A stretch of 64,000 nucleotides of DNA from contig CM064715.1 of assembly GCA_032717465.1 (NCBI GenBank), positions 37,583,104 to 37,647,103 of the forward strand. The letters run 5' to 3'. Both the position numbers and the translations under genes were made by a program. Origin of the DNA: Coenobita brevimanus. Taxonomy: Eukaryota; Arthropoda; Malacostraca; Decapoda; Coenobitidae. The notes under the pieces were generated by a model. It did no database searches. It was not told the DNA's origin and saw only the letters and a list, made by a program, of their open reading frames with translations. Positions 22,118 to 33,432 of this stretch are shown in pieces (position 1 is the stretch's first letter; each line of letters opens with the position of its first letter).

Positions 22118-23660
22118 CGTTATCATCTCATACTGTCGTTAACATCTGTATCAATATCACCTCTAAGATCACCTCATTATTAGAAATTGTCATCCCAGTG
22201 ACACATTTTTGTACCCACTCTACCTACCCATCTCCTGGAAATTAGATTATATTCGTTATCAGTTCAACCATCTTCAAGATTCCTTCCCTCACCAAACGCC
22301 TGTGGGTCGCTCACGAGTGAAACGTGGACTTTTTGACCTTGGAGGAGAAATCATCAGTGGATTATTTGGTGTAGCGACTAACCGTGAACTTTCTGGTTAT
22401 AAAAGGGACTTAATCCAATTATCCAATGCTATCAAGTCCCACAAAGTGTTACGTATTGAACATTTTATGATGCAACAGATGAGTCACCATCTACTGTACA
22501 TGATGTTACTAATAGTTTAAATAATTTTACGGTTGTTCTTAAGCGTGAAGTATCACAGACTAATATTATTTCAGAGTTGATGTATGTTAAATTACATGTT
22601 GATAATTTGCAGGTTTCTCTGGACTCTCTTGTCTCCCAAATTACTAGTGTAATTCGCATTTTAGTCAATTCTGTTGATAGTCGTGTGACACTGGATTTAG
22701 TATCTCTCTCTGACCTTCGTTCTACCTTGGAATGGGCTCACTCAACATTCGGCTTGTCTCCTATGATTCCATTTTCCTCTTTAGAACACTACTACCCAAT
22801 GCTAGAAGCCACATTCCTTACTAAAGATATAATTGTTCATATTCCTCTTCGTTCTTCCATCATACTCGATCTCTTTCACATCATTCCTTTTCCCTTGTGG
22901 TACAATAACTCCCTAGTACAAGCCTCTGTCTCTTCAGAGTACTTTCTTTTTTCCCATGATCATCTCTATATTGCCTTCCTCTCCTCAAGTGACCTCTGTA
23001 GATGTGCCCTTCTCACACCCAACTCTCGTGTTTGTGCTGCGTACCTCATAACAATTTTTCCTGGCAGCGTTGCTCCTTGCGAATCTTCCTTAGTCCGTAA
23101 CTTCTCAGTACAACCTGTCTGTACCTCCGTTTCGGCTCCCAAAAGCCAGGGACACCATGCTCGTCTAAATCACATCCGCTACTTCTTCTTTAATGCCTCA
23201 ACTCCAGTCAGTCTTATTTGTCCAGGGACCCCCTGTCCGTTCACTATCCGCAATTGGTTTATATAAGGCCCCTGATTACTGTACAGTAAAATCTGAGTCT
23301 ATAATAGCCCATGCCACACATTATCACTTCGCACTCCGCTCCCACAAGTATGACATCTTCAAACCTATTAATACTACCTTTCATCTACCAACAGACAATC
23401 TTTCTATTACATCAGAAAACCTACGTATGTTGAACTATCTAAACAATTCTGATTTTATTATGAACCAGTTCTCTTCAGCTTTTAACCGCTCCTGGTCACA
23501 TCCAGTCTTTGTATTTCCTCCGGTTGTCTTATGTTTTCTAGGTTTTATTGCAATTGTTTGTATCCTGTATTGTTGTCCCAAGCGAATGGACAAAAGGTAG
23601 CATGAGATCCATGTAGCAACAAGGTTAGTGCGACAACCAAAAGACCTGGAAAATGATAGT
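22118..23660 (+). pseudogene. env: gypsy B env (errantivirus / baculovirus F-like)
   Basis: About 200 bases after pol comes a furin-type RVKR (about 22312-22323) followed by GLFDLGGEIISGLFGVAT, the conserved fusion-peptide-like segment of F-type Env proteins. The ectodomain continues through frames 22577-23266 and 23193-23600, with frameshifts near 22515 and 23240. Near the end is one membrane segment (PVVLCFLGFIAIVCILYCC) and a basic tail cut by a stop at 23598-23600. The amino-terminal subunit before the furin site looks very short and no signal peptide is obvious. It is broken and cannot give a functional protein. Confidence 0.85.
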
Positions 23661-23979
23661 TCTGAGTAAACCTCATTTTGTGATTATATATATATTTGTA
23701 AATTGACCAAACCAATATGTTTATGCTATTTTTCCAACATGGCCATGTACTGTAAATATATTAATCCTTTCTTACATCCAGCTTTGTGAATTATGTAGCA
23801 ATATCTCATTTATTATTGTACTCCCATGTAATCCCGGTTCCCCGTAAAAAAAAAAGAAAAGAAAAAAAAAGGGGGGGGGGCGTCTCACTGTATACTCAGA
23901 CCACTTGTATTCTTGCCATATTATGACTTGATGCCCCACCACTGTGTCAGGAGACACACTTTTTGATGAGGGGGAAAAT
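23661..23979 (+). other. gypsy B 3' untranslated region and polypurine tract
   Basis: Contains an A/G homopurine block with ten G at about 23847-23880 and, directly before the LTR, GAGGGGGAAAA at 23969-23978, the expected polypurine tract. The same arrangement (GAGGGGAAAT) precedes the gypsy C LTR on the minus strand at about 50049-50059. Confidence 0.75.
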
Positions 23980-24313
23980 TGTTTGTAACCTTTTTGTAGA
24001 TATTATATAATATGTAAATATAGTATCTAAGTAGTTGTAAGTAGGATCCAAGTAGGGCGTCAACGCTCGCTCAGTATGTTATGTCTACAAAGGTATGAGT
24101 CACGACTTCCGAGTCGCACCGCTTCTCTCTCTCTAGCCGGTGGGAAACCGGCGATCAGTAGCAGTTCAAACGGGTCTGGGGTAGGACATGCAATTATCCA
24201 CCATCGCTGTATATTGATTCAAGACTGTGTTTAATATATATTGACAGAAAACTACTACAAGACTTTGCCTTTACCTGCAAGTGACGTAAAGGGGGCCATC
24301 GACAGTTTTAACA
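23980..24313 (+). repeat. gypsy B 3' LTR
   Basis: 334 bp, TGTTTGTAACC to TTTTAACA, one visible difference from the 5' LTR; followed by the second CCGG. Confidence 0.95.
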
Positions 24314-24317
24314 CCGG

Positions 24318-24560
24318 TATCTACTAAGCAAATCGATTGTGGGAAATATATTGTTTTCTGGCCCAGTATTTTGCAAGATGTCACATGGGAAACTGGTCTG
24401 GGATTGTGTGATGGTTTAATTTGCAATAATCAACGACCGCACACATTTCACCATTATGCTTGGGCACAAAAAGCAGTGGTGCATTCCATTGTGACACTGA
24501 TGGTTCAGTAATACCCGATTTTAACATTTCATCAACATACCGATTTGCTAAGGTACATTA
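24318..24560 (-). pseudogene. pol: gypsy A reverse transcriptase, N-terminal part
   Basis: Reads NRYVDEMLKSGITEPSVSQW, then NAPLLFVPKHNGEM and VVDYCKLNHHTIPDQFPM, the fingers of a gypsy RT. It ends in TIDLLSRY at the CCGG where gypsy B inserted. The preceding residues (VPA.YSVEHS) lie beyond the GC-rich insertion at 26218 and upward. A stop follows QFPM. Confidence 0.85.
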
Positions 24561-26217
24561 TGAGTGAAATACCCACCCGACAGAGCGACCCCGGCACACC
24601 CACCCCAAGACACCCATCCCAAGAGGAGGCCACGGGGAGGCTTAGAGGGGCCCCGAGCTGCACCGGCCCATGTCCCCAGCAACCTTATGCCCCTCTTCTA
24701 CCCAGCCAGACCCACAGGAAGTGCATCGTCTAGGTGCATTACCCTCCAATGAGGACAGCACTCACCTGACTCGGGGTGGGACTTGTTTGGATACAGTCCC
24801 AAGTAGGCCCATGGTAGAAGAGTCCACCGGACCTGCCATCACAAAAGGAGGAGAGACCACCAGTCCTCTTAGACCTACACACTCCCAGGGCAGCAGCAAC
24901 ACAGTAGAGTCCACCGGACCTACTGTAGGAGGAGAGTCCACCAGACCTCCTTCTGCCACCCACCTTGGGGAGCAGGGGTTTCGGAACGTCCACCGGACTA
25001 CCCTCACCTGCAGTCCCAGGGAAGGGAGCAGAGCCGTGGTAGAGTCCACCAAACCTGCCCTCAGCTGAAACTTTCCCCCAGCAGCAGGAGAACAGTAGAG
25101 TCCAACGGACCTGCTGCAGGAGCCAGAAAGTCCGCCGGACTTCCTCCTCCTGCTGTCCCTGGGACGGATGTGCCCCGACAGAGTCCACCGGACCTGTCGG
25201 GCAAAGGGAGAGTCCACTGGACCTCCTTCTTCCACTACCCCGGGAGGGAGCCTGGGTAGAGTCTACCGGACCTACCAGGCAGGAGAGTCCACCCGACCTT
25301 CCTCTGCTCCAGAGTGGAGTTCCGGCAGAGTCAACTGGACCTGCCAAGCTGAGGGAGAGACCACCAGTAGTCCCTCCTCCACTACCCCAGAGGCTTCCTG
25401 CAAGGGCGACATCCCTGGTTCAACCTAGGCCGAGCGAGACACCCCTCACGCTCCCTCTACGTTACAAAGGGTGGAGATTGCTCCACTATAGGGCTCCTGT
25501 TGGAGAGTGCCTGGAGTGGACCTGTCGTGAGCCTGGGTGTCTTGTCCCTGCAGCCGAGCCCCTGACGCCCTCAGTAGCTGACGAACTCCCCGAGGGCGAG
25601 CGGCCACAGACGACCCCTGACAGCCTCCCCATCCTGGCGAGACTGCAACCCCCGGACCTCAAGGGGTGCCCCACAGACGACCCAGGGCCTGGACCAGCCT
25701 GGACCCTCCACTAGGACTCCCACCACAACCAAGAGCAGGCGCCAGGCAGCGCACCTGCTAGCCCTATTTGGCCCCAGTCCCGAGGGCCATCACGCCCCTA
25801 AGGTACCTGCCAGGAAGGGGCCACCCATTACGTCTCCCTCCAGCCTACACTGGACCCCTGAGTGCGCAGCCTGACCTGAGACCAGCATCTCTACAGAGAG
25901 GGCACCCCTGACTGTTCCCACACCTGGCCACCACCTGCACCTACCTGTGACATAAACTTTGTGTAATACTTGTGCCCCGTATTTAGCGTTGTGATTAATC
26001 TCTGCACAATACTTGTGCCTGTACCATGTCTTGTATTGTGCAACTCCACTGTGCATTTGGAAGGTAATATACTGTACGTATAAGACTGGTTAGCTTGTGT
26101 TTGAGCCCTATCCCTTGTTTGCATGCTCTGTCCCGGCCCTGAACAAAAGAACTCAGGTCCATGCCCGTATCTGAGTTCAAGAAGTTGAACCCAGAATACG
26201 CTGCATAACAGTGAGTG
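24561..26217. mobile_element. GC-rich 1645-bp insertion of unknown class with TGAGTG duplication
   Basis: Element 24567-26211 is flanked by TGAGTG at 24561-24566 and 26212-26217. Removing one copy restores the gypsy A frame between VEHS and the following ANRYVDEML. Ends read AAATACCCACC and GCATAACAG with no terminal inverted repeat, no poly-A and no RT motif. From 24820 to 25390 it contains a dozen or more irregularly spaced copies of GAGTCCACCGGACCT. Base composition is far more GC-rich than its surroundings. The downstream third (25960-26211) is AT-richer with ataaactttgtg and aatacttgtgcc repeats, reminiscent of an LTR, but TG...CA ends do not fit the duplication. Confidence 0.75.
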
Positions 26218-27300
26218 TTCTACACTATATTATGCTGGTACACATATTGGTTCTGTGTCCTGGAGTACATTAATCTTGTGTTTAATCAGGTTAGTACAAC
26301 CTAATTTTTCACCATGTAATGCAACTGTCTGTGGGTGTTTTTGTAATAAATCTAGTAGATCATTTACCACATCAAAATTTCCTGAGTGAATCAAATTCTC
26401 CTTCATGCACTCTGTCGATTTTATCTTATTTGGTATTCCATCTATTGTTACTTAGCGTATAGGAGCTGGACAAGTTTCTAAATTGCATATACAAGTTCCT
26501 TTTTGATCTGCACTTCCCCATTCATCTGATTAATTAGGAACACATGAGTATCCCCACTGTTATTCATCCGACATAGGGCATTTTTCCACAGAGGCTCCTT
26601 TCACTTTACAAGATTCCTTTACGACAATACCAGTACAATTCTTCAATCTGCTTTTTATAATGACTTTCATATATGATTTAGGTGGAATAACTACCTCATT
26701 GGCGAGGTGTGCGGGAATTAATGTAGGAAGTTTACTGCCACCTTGGTCCCTGGGTAGAGGGGATGGCAGAGATAAGAGGGAAGGGTAAGTTGTCTCGTTT
26801 TCTTTGGGGTCACACTGAATCGTTGTGCTATGATGTTTAATCATTCCAACTCCCGTCGATTTTCTACCATTGTTGGGTGAACTTCTGGTGAAGGAATCTC
26901 CTCTATGAACTCTCTGTCGTAATTTATCTTATTGACGTATGACATCAAGATGATACGTTCTTTTGTCATGGTATTTAAGCCTAAAAGCATGTTGCTGTAA
27001 TTGCTAAATCTTCCACTATATAGAAAGTAGCAGTGACTGTTTTTGTAGTCTGTGAATTTTATATCATGCCCTTTATGGATTTTTGTTTGCCATCTGCCTT
27101 GTATAAATCTAAATCAGATTACTCCATAAATGTCACTTTTTCTTATTTCTTAAAGTCTTCCCTAAATTCTCTTGTGTTACTAAATTCACTGGTGAGCCTG
27201 AATCCAAAAATAATTATATCTCGTCATCTTCACAGTAAGCAGAAACCAAAATACACTCATTTCCATTTATGCTCCCTGTTTGAACTTTAGGTTTGGTTTT
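26218..27300 (-). pseudogene. pol: gypsy A protease/linker and pre-RT region
   Basis: The minus strand gives LLDLLQKHPQTVALHGEKLG followed by a TNLIKHKINV stretch, the pre-RT segment equivalent to gypsy B 19310-19400. Further upstream an open piece at 26844-26560 contains IPPKSYMKVIIKSRLKNCTG, a linker like those between protease and RT of gypsy elements. No catalytic protease triad could be identified, so the protease itself is assumed lost or too diverged. Confidence 0.6.
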
Positions 27301-27917
27301 CTTTATGTATGGTCGTCTTTTGTACTGGTATGACCTTCACAGACTTAAAAACAGATGATAATCTCCCTGCCGTCTTGCAATTTGACGTCCAATGTCCTGT
27401 GGTGACTTCCTGCCATCTGCAATAAGGCTCAAGTCCTATTTCTTTTTCCTTGTCCTTTTTGGTTTTAATTTAATACTCAGATTTTGTTTGGCCTGGGTTA
27501 GCACAGTAATAACATATTGTACACCTATCTCTAGAATGTGACCTATGAGTTGATTTTCCATGTTTTGGCTTTTCTGTGACACGGTTTCTGCTTGGAGCAC
27601 GTGCAAATTTTTTAGGCTGCTTATAGCCTGGTGTTTGCGAACGGTGCCTTGATGTCTGACATTGTTTGTCTGTTCTCTGGTAGAGATCTGTTCTGTACTT
27701 GTGCCAAATGCATTTATAGCTGTCACTGTGTCTCTGATTCATAGTCCTGTCTTTTTGGATTGTGGTGTTTCAGCTACTCTGGCTTTATTACAGCTCAGTT
27801 CCACGTCATAAAAAAAATCAAGTAACCTTGTTCCTGGGTTATACAGGATTGTCTTTGCTATTCTTAAGAGCCTCTCAGGCAGTTTGCATAACCCAGCAAT
27901 ATAACCAATAATATCAA
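27301..27917 (-). pseudogene. gag: gypsy A gag, C-terminal zinc-knuckle region
   Basis: Encodes a basic, serine-rich stretch (KFARAPSRNRVTEKPKHGKS) followed by a decayed zinc knuckle (CTICYYCANPGQTKSEY) in which the final Cys is Tyr. Equivalent in position to gypsy B 17860-18030. It is separated from the gag N-terminus by the LINE fragment at 27918-29492. Confidence 0.65.
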
Positions 27918-27929
27918 CTATATCACATC

Positions 27930-28532
27930 CTCCTAGCCCAGTTACAACATGGATTTAGGCCACTACACTCCACAAACACCCTTCTTACAGACCTTACACA
28001 GAAAGTTTTTGATGGCATGAATTCAGCTAGGCCACCACACAGAACACTCCTAGTCACACTAAACATTAGCAAAGCTTTTGATGCCATCCCCCGCCACAGC
28101 CTTACAAACAAAATACTCAACACAACCTTGCACAATAACACAAAAAGATGGTTGACAAACTACTTAGCAGGCAGATATGCACATGTAACATTTGCCGGTC
28201 AGTCTTCGAACATCAGAAACTTTACAAATGGCATCCCCCAAGGATCTGTTTTGTCCCCTACACTCTTTAACCTATACATGCACGACATACCCACACCCCA
28301 CACACCACAGATACACATAGCTTCCTATGCAGATGATATAACACTTACATGTACACACCAAAACGCAAACGCAACTGCACACATCCTCCAATCTTACCTC
28401 AACACACTACACGAATGGATTACCACAAACAGGCTCAAAATAGCCCCAGCCAAATCTAGAGTGACCCCTCTCACAAGCTGGACAGCAGAACACAGTCACA
28501 TCCCACACCTCACCATAAACAACACTCCTCTA

Positions 28533-28584
<52 letters not shown>

Positions 28585-29464
28585 TGGTGTAACATACAGT
28601 ACATCAATGTCATTTAAACAACGCATCACAAACATTAAAAATTAAATAATACCAAGACTCAATGCCTTGAGGTCATTTGCCAATACAACATTCGGACACA
28701 ACAAAGAAACCACCACCACAGTATACAAACAATATATACGTTCAGTGATGAATAATGCAAGCCCTGCTTGGGCTCCAAACCTCACTAAAACACACTACAA
28801 CGCTCTACAGACCCTGCAGAACAAGGCCCTAAAAATAATCACAGGCTGCACAGCTACTACACCCACAGACCACCTACATCAAGAAACCAAAGTCCTCAAA
28901 ATCAAGGAACACCTAGTCATGAGAGGCACCCAAATTCTTGCTGCAGCCTCCACAAACACACAACATCCAGTACACTACATGGCAGCACATCCACCCACAC
29001 CAGGAAATATCAAAACAACACCCAGCACACGATATCATACACAAATACTGTCATCTCTCCCCCCTCGCCCGCCTCAGACCAGCCTCCAGAAGCATATCCA
29101 TATTCAGATCACTTGCTGCTCCATTCAGTGACTTAAAGACAACACACAGCTCATGCACGGCCTCCTGGTATCCACCCTTCTGAATCTTATCTCCCTCGTG
29201 AGGACAGGGTCCACCTGGCCAGGCTGAGATATGGGCATCATCCAGCCCTCTTAAGTTACCAGAAGAGGCTGGATGACTCCGTCGCAGATGCCTGTCCAGG
29301 ATGTAACACAGCACCCCATACTATTAAGCACATTATGGAAGACTGCATTGCACACAATTACCTACGCCAACAAAACAACATACACTCCTTGAGAGCTCTG
29401 TGGGAAAGCCCGGTCTCAGCCATGGCCTTCCTTTGGGGCTCGGGGCTGTTCGGCCAGACCGCCT
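27930..29464 (+). pseudogene. LINE reverse transcriptase, C-terminal half
   Basis: Motifs in order: LAQLQHGFRPLHSTNTLLTD, LNISKAFDAIPRHSL, NGIPQGSVLSPTLFNLYMHD, catalytic ASYADDITLTC (about 28320) and WITTNRLKIAPAKS. A (CA)n run at 28538-28580 then interrupts the frame just before LGVTYSTSMSF. The thumb follows (MNNASPAWAPNLTKTHYNAL). A frameshift near 29130 leads to the C-terminal CPGCNTAPHTIKHIMEDC and GSGLFGQTA stop. Expansion of CA, at least one stop and two frameshifts make it inactive. Confidence 0.8.
28538..28580. repeat. (CA)n microsatellite within a LINE frame
   Basis: Pure CA run encoding alternating His/Thr, located between conserved LINE motifs; its length puts the downstream half out of frame. 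Confidence 0.95.
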
Positions 29465-29492
29465 AGGGCACAACTACTACTACTACTACTAC

Positions 29493-30100
29493 ATGCTTTG
29501 GTGATAATCCTTCATTAACTGTGATCCAGTCAGATTTTTGTATGCTGGCTAGTAAAGTTTTTTAATTATGGACACATCAGCTATGATATCACTTAAATCA
29601 TGGGAAGTGTGTATTTGTTTGATGAGATCTACGATTTTATGTAATTCTGGAGCTATACCTGATATATAATTCCTACCTCTACAAAATTTCTTTAGGAATT
29701 CTGTTTTAAATTCTTTATATTTTCCAGCTCATAAAAGTTTATCAGGCTTGAGCTGGTTTCCAGCTGGACATCTTTTTTTGATTAATTCTAGAAGCAAAGC
29801 ACGTTGTTTTCTCTTTCCCATCCATTATACTTCTATTAACAAATAGATGATCACACTCATTAATGACTATGTGGGCATTAATTCTATCTTTCTCAGTGCC
29901 TGAGAATTTAAGGACACCTTTGTCTTCGTGATACACATATAGGCTATTGGAAATTGATTTCTGTGTGGATTGGGAGGACTCTGCGAGGAACACAATCGCT
30001 ATCGCCCATTGCACTAGCCATTGTGTTTGTGTGTTTGTCCAAATTCACTTGAATTCCCGTGCTATTGTAATACAGAATGTATCATTGTGTTTCCAGGTCT
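29493..30100 (-). pseudogene. gag: gypsy A gag, N-terminal part
   Basis: An open piece at 30014-29742 reads SLYVYHEDKGVLKFSGTEKD, aligning with SIYLDDVNRPKFTGEDS of gypsy B gag. It is followed by NECDHLFVNRSI (compare NDLHNRQIVNEP). Stops appear beyond 29742. The start codon is unclear; gypsy B also has an open, low-complexity extension before this motif. Confidence 0.6.
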
Positions 30101-30430
30101 ATGTACTCTTTTTGTATAAATTGTTTAGGTCTAGCTTTTCATAAGTATGTAAGGATTGTCTATAATCCTCACTATCTAGATCTGAAAAACCTGGCCTCGG
30201 TATGTCATCATCTTCCTACAGGTGATGTGTTTGTTTCTTGACCACATGTTTGTGGACTTATGTGTGTTGTTTCCGTTTTCATCTCGTTCTGCTAACTGTG
30301 AGTCATTGTCTGTTGGGAATTTTCTACAGAACTACTTGTTCCCTCTAACTGTGTATCGTCATTCGGTATTGCTAATGCTGGTGTTTTGTTTAATATACCA
30401 TAATAAAAAAAAAACACTAATAACCAGATC

Positions 30431-31317
30431 CCATTAATAAGCACATATTGCTAATGAGTGCTGCCTAGTTATAAAACAAGTTTTGTAAGTTTGTGCCAAA
30501 AGTCTAATTATGTATCACTTATGTATTGGCAAGACTAAGATTTAATGATTATGTAAGTTGCGAATAAATGAATGATATAAAGGACTGTATGTGTAGGTCA
30601 GATAAATAGCCTACTGGGAAGAACAAAAGTAAATGTACGTTCAACTCAGTAATGTAGGCAGACATGCGTTGCACTGGTTCCCGTCATCAGCAGATGTCTT
30701 CATCAGTTAGGCAGGTAGGTCGGTAGGCAGTCAGGCAGGCAGACAGGTAGGCATGTATAGCAGGATGGCAGGCTTTTGCTGTCAGTCACTTGGAATGATT
30801 GGCGTGTTATGCTGCAGTCACCATGCCTCGTCAACACTCGTGGTGGTGAAAGAGTGGTGATAGTTGTGATGGTGAGAGTGATGATGGTGATAGTGGTGCT
30901 GGTGATGATATACAGTAGATTGGTGCTGGTGATAGTGGTGGTGGGAAATGAAGGTCTGCTGAGTTGTCGCTCCCCTAGTTAGCGCCTTCTCACTTTCTGC
31001 TTGCTTGTTGCTGCTTCAGTTTCTCACTTTGTTTGTAGTTATGTTCTCACTATTCACTTATAGTTTGTCGAATTGCAGTATCTTCTTTGATTGTAGAGTT
31101 TTAATCGTGGAGTTTTAAATCGTAGAAATAAGACGAAGCTAAGCAGTTTGATTGATAATACACTGATCAACAGCCAAAATGGTTCTGACTTATTCTCAAC
31201 AGTTTTTAACTGATTCATTACCCCCGATTTCTAAACTGACCCTAAAATTTGGCTGTCACGTAAGCCTGAAGTAATGCATCATAAGTGAGGGAGAATTCCA
31301 TGAAACGAGCAAATTTA
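30431..31317. other. unassigned DNA with low-complexity blocks
   Basis: Could contain the undetected LTR of gypsy A, but no partner sequence exists at its other end. Blocks of GGCAGGTAGGTC-like tetranucleotides (30705-30755) and GGTGATGGTGATAGTGG triplets (30840-30955) occur. No protein similarity recognised. Confidence 0.4.
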
Positions 31318-32520
31318 TCAAATGTCATCATCATCATGATCATCCGGACCTCGTTTCCCACCCTAGGGCAGGGTGAGGAGCATCAATGTTCATACAGCCC
31401 AAATTTGCCCATTCCAATGGGCCACGCTTCCCTTCACTCATCATTCAAACCCCCGGAATCCTGGCTCTATCGGATACGCCAAAAACATTTCACCACGTTT
31501 CGTAGCTTCACATAAACGTATCCGTTAGAGTCAGTCCGGACGCTGCCACGTTAAAAGGGGGTGCCAAATCACTGGTCATGCACTTCTTCTCACAACAATC
31601 ATCCAGCCAGCTCGATCTCTTGTCAGTTCCCTAGTCTCACCGACTTCTAAACCTCTCTTCCTCACACACTCATCCACCATATCTCTCCACCTTCTCCTTG
31701 GCTTACCTCGCTTCTTCCCTTCTTCAAATTCGCTCAGATATACCTTTTTCACCACTCTATTGTTACCCATTCTCTCCACATGCCCATGTCATCTCACTAC
31801 ATTCTCTTCGATTCTGGTGTCCCCCGGCTTCCTCACTCCACATCTTTAACGAATCACATTATTTCGTATCCTATCCACCCTCTGTACTCCACATACATTC
31901 CTCAGCAGCCCCATCTCCACTGCTCTTACTCTTGACTTTTATTATCATGCCACACCATAGTCTCACATCCATATGTTAAAGCTGGCACTAACACACCTTC
32001 ATGGAAACCTCGTGCAGCTGCAAAACTCAAACCTCTGTTTCTTATCAAAGCCTTCATTGCACCAGCTACTTTTTTTCCCTGTGTCACTCTACTTGCAACT
32101 TCTTTTGCACATTTTCCTCTCTTTTCTATCACTGTACCCAGGTATTTGAACTCTCTCACCAATTCCTGTCTCTCTTCATTCACTGTAACATCGCACTGAG
32201 AGTCACTTTCTCTCTCAATAGCCATCACTTTACTCTTTTCTGCATTTCCTCTCAAGGCAAGGCGCTCACAGACATCAGCAAAACTCTGCACTAGCCTACC
32301 AAGTTTTTGTCCGGTAATTGCAAGCAGTACTGCATCATCAGCGTACAACAAATTTGAGATATTCCAACCATCATCATTCATTACCAACGCCAACCTCGCT
32401 CCATTACTCGTGTTGTTACTTCTCTCATCACCCCATCCATATATACATTGAACAACCATGGGGACATCACACAATCTTGTCGCACTGCCCACACCGATCG
32501 TGAACCATTCACTCGGTGTC
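31318..32520 (-). mobile_element. RTE-related LINE (second lineage), 5'-truncated, GATGAT tail
   Basis: The minus strand carries the second half of an RTE-like RT: CVMSPWLFNVYMDGVMREV (in a shifted frame at the very start), NLLYADDAVLL at about 32330, VREFKYLGTVIEKRGKCAKE, RNRGLSFAAARGFHEGVLVP and a C-terminal GKPRRRWRDMVDECVRKRG. It ends in a short (ATC)n/(GAT)n tail near 31325. It is clearly different in sequence from the RTE at 33433. Frameshifts near 32470 and 31930 and a frame gap between 31780 and 31930 disable it. Confidence 0.75.
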
Positions 32521-33432
32521 AGTAAGTCAGTATATGGTCACAAAGAATAATATTAAACTTATAGTCTTTATCCATATCGCATACTAAACACAAACCGATA
32601 AATATAAAACATTCCTACAAGACCTTTGAACATTAGAAGTGCTTCTCCACTTGCCTTTGTGTTTGCAGTAGCAATAACTCTCAAGCTGTAAAGTCCAACA
32701 TTAGTTTTCATCCTGTTTGGATTGAATCGGCCTTGATATCAGCTCTCCATTATGACAGTTTCGTGGCGAAACCTTTTGCCATGTTCATCACTGACATTGC
32801 CAAGACTGAATGGAAAGAAGTTCAAATGAGAATAGAAGAAATTTATCTTGAGTGATATTCGAGCACCGAGTGCATAGTAACTATTCCACATCTTGTCCAC
32901 AAGCTCCTCATAATTCGATGCTCGAAAATTTCCTAGGTAATTCTTGGTGAGAACCATGAAGCTTTCCCAAGCAGTCCTTTCCAGCTGAGATAGGCTCTTT
33001 ACAAAATCCTGATCATTAAGTATAAGACGAATTTGAGGACCATTGAAAACAACTGCCTTTACTTTGGCCTTAGATACAGTGCCTCGGAACTTCGTTAGCA
33101 AGCAGTCGAAGCCAGCACTATCTCAATCCATGGTCTTCACAAAGTTCTTCATCAAACCAAGTTTCAAATGAAGTGGAGGCAGAAATACCTTCCTAGGGTC
33201 GACAAGAGTTTTGTTAAGACACTTGAACCTTCCAGTCATATCTTTTAGTCACACTGGGCACTGCTAGTGTGTAATGTTTAGCGTCTGTTCTATGTCCCAT
33301 AAACAGAGAAAACACATGTGCTTTGAGTAACCTTCCTAAAGTCCGAGAAGCAAGAAGATCACCTTCAGGTCCCCACAGGTGCTCCGTTGATGCTTTTTGT
33401 AGTCAATATCAGTCAACAGGGAATTATTAGTT

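Larger units (their letters stand above)
13698..24313 (+). mobile_element. gypsy B: nearly complete env-bearing Ty3/gypsy (errantivirus-like) element
   Basis: Bounded by two 334-bp LTRs differing at a single base that I can see, flanked by CCGG. The order is leader, gag, protease, RT, RNase H, integrase, env, polypurine tract. About 8.85 kb without the RTE fragment nested in gag at 15839-17612. LTR near-identity indicates recent insertion into the older gypsy A. Coding regions nevertheless carry several stops and frameshifts, so this copy is not functional as sequenced. Confidence 0.93.
27918..29492 (+). mobile_element. jockey/I-group LINE fragment with (ACT)n tail, inside gypsy A gag
   Basis: A 5'-truncated LINE beginning in the RT fingers and ending at a stop followed by a clean (ACT)n tail at 29465-29492. 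Flanking sequence on both sides belongs to gypsy A gag. The end of the protein contains a CPGC...H...C zinc-like motif. No RNase H domain was seen. Clade assignment beyond the jockey/I group is not possible by eye. Confidence 0.75.
8704..30430 (-). mobile_element. gypsy A: old env-bearing Ty3/gypsy element, multiply interrupted
   Basis: In minus orientation the order is gag (about 30100 down to 29493, then 27917-27300), a protease/linker region, the start of RT (26500-26218, then 24560-24318), the rest of RT (13693-13150), RNase H (13150-12680), integrase (12675-11300) and env (10800-8704). Four insertions interrupt it: 9584-10314, 13698-24313, 24567-26211 and 27918-29492. In each case the protein reading resumes on the far side. 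No matching pair of LTRs was found, so its ends are uncertain and the right end at 30430 is a guess. Many internal stops mark it as old. Confidence 0.8.

Noticed and set aside
24739..25347. 200-codon open frame (minus) through the GC-rich element
   Set aside because: Several frames are open there on both strands because of GC content and repeats; no domain or start context selects one.
30431..31200. LTR of gypsy A
   Set aside because: No matching copy beyond its env at 7500-8700, so it cannot be supported.
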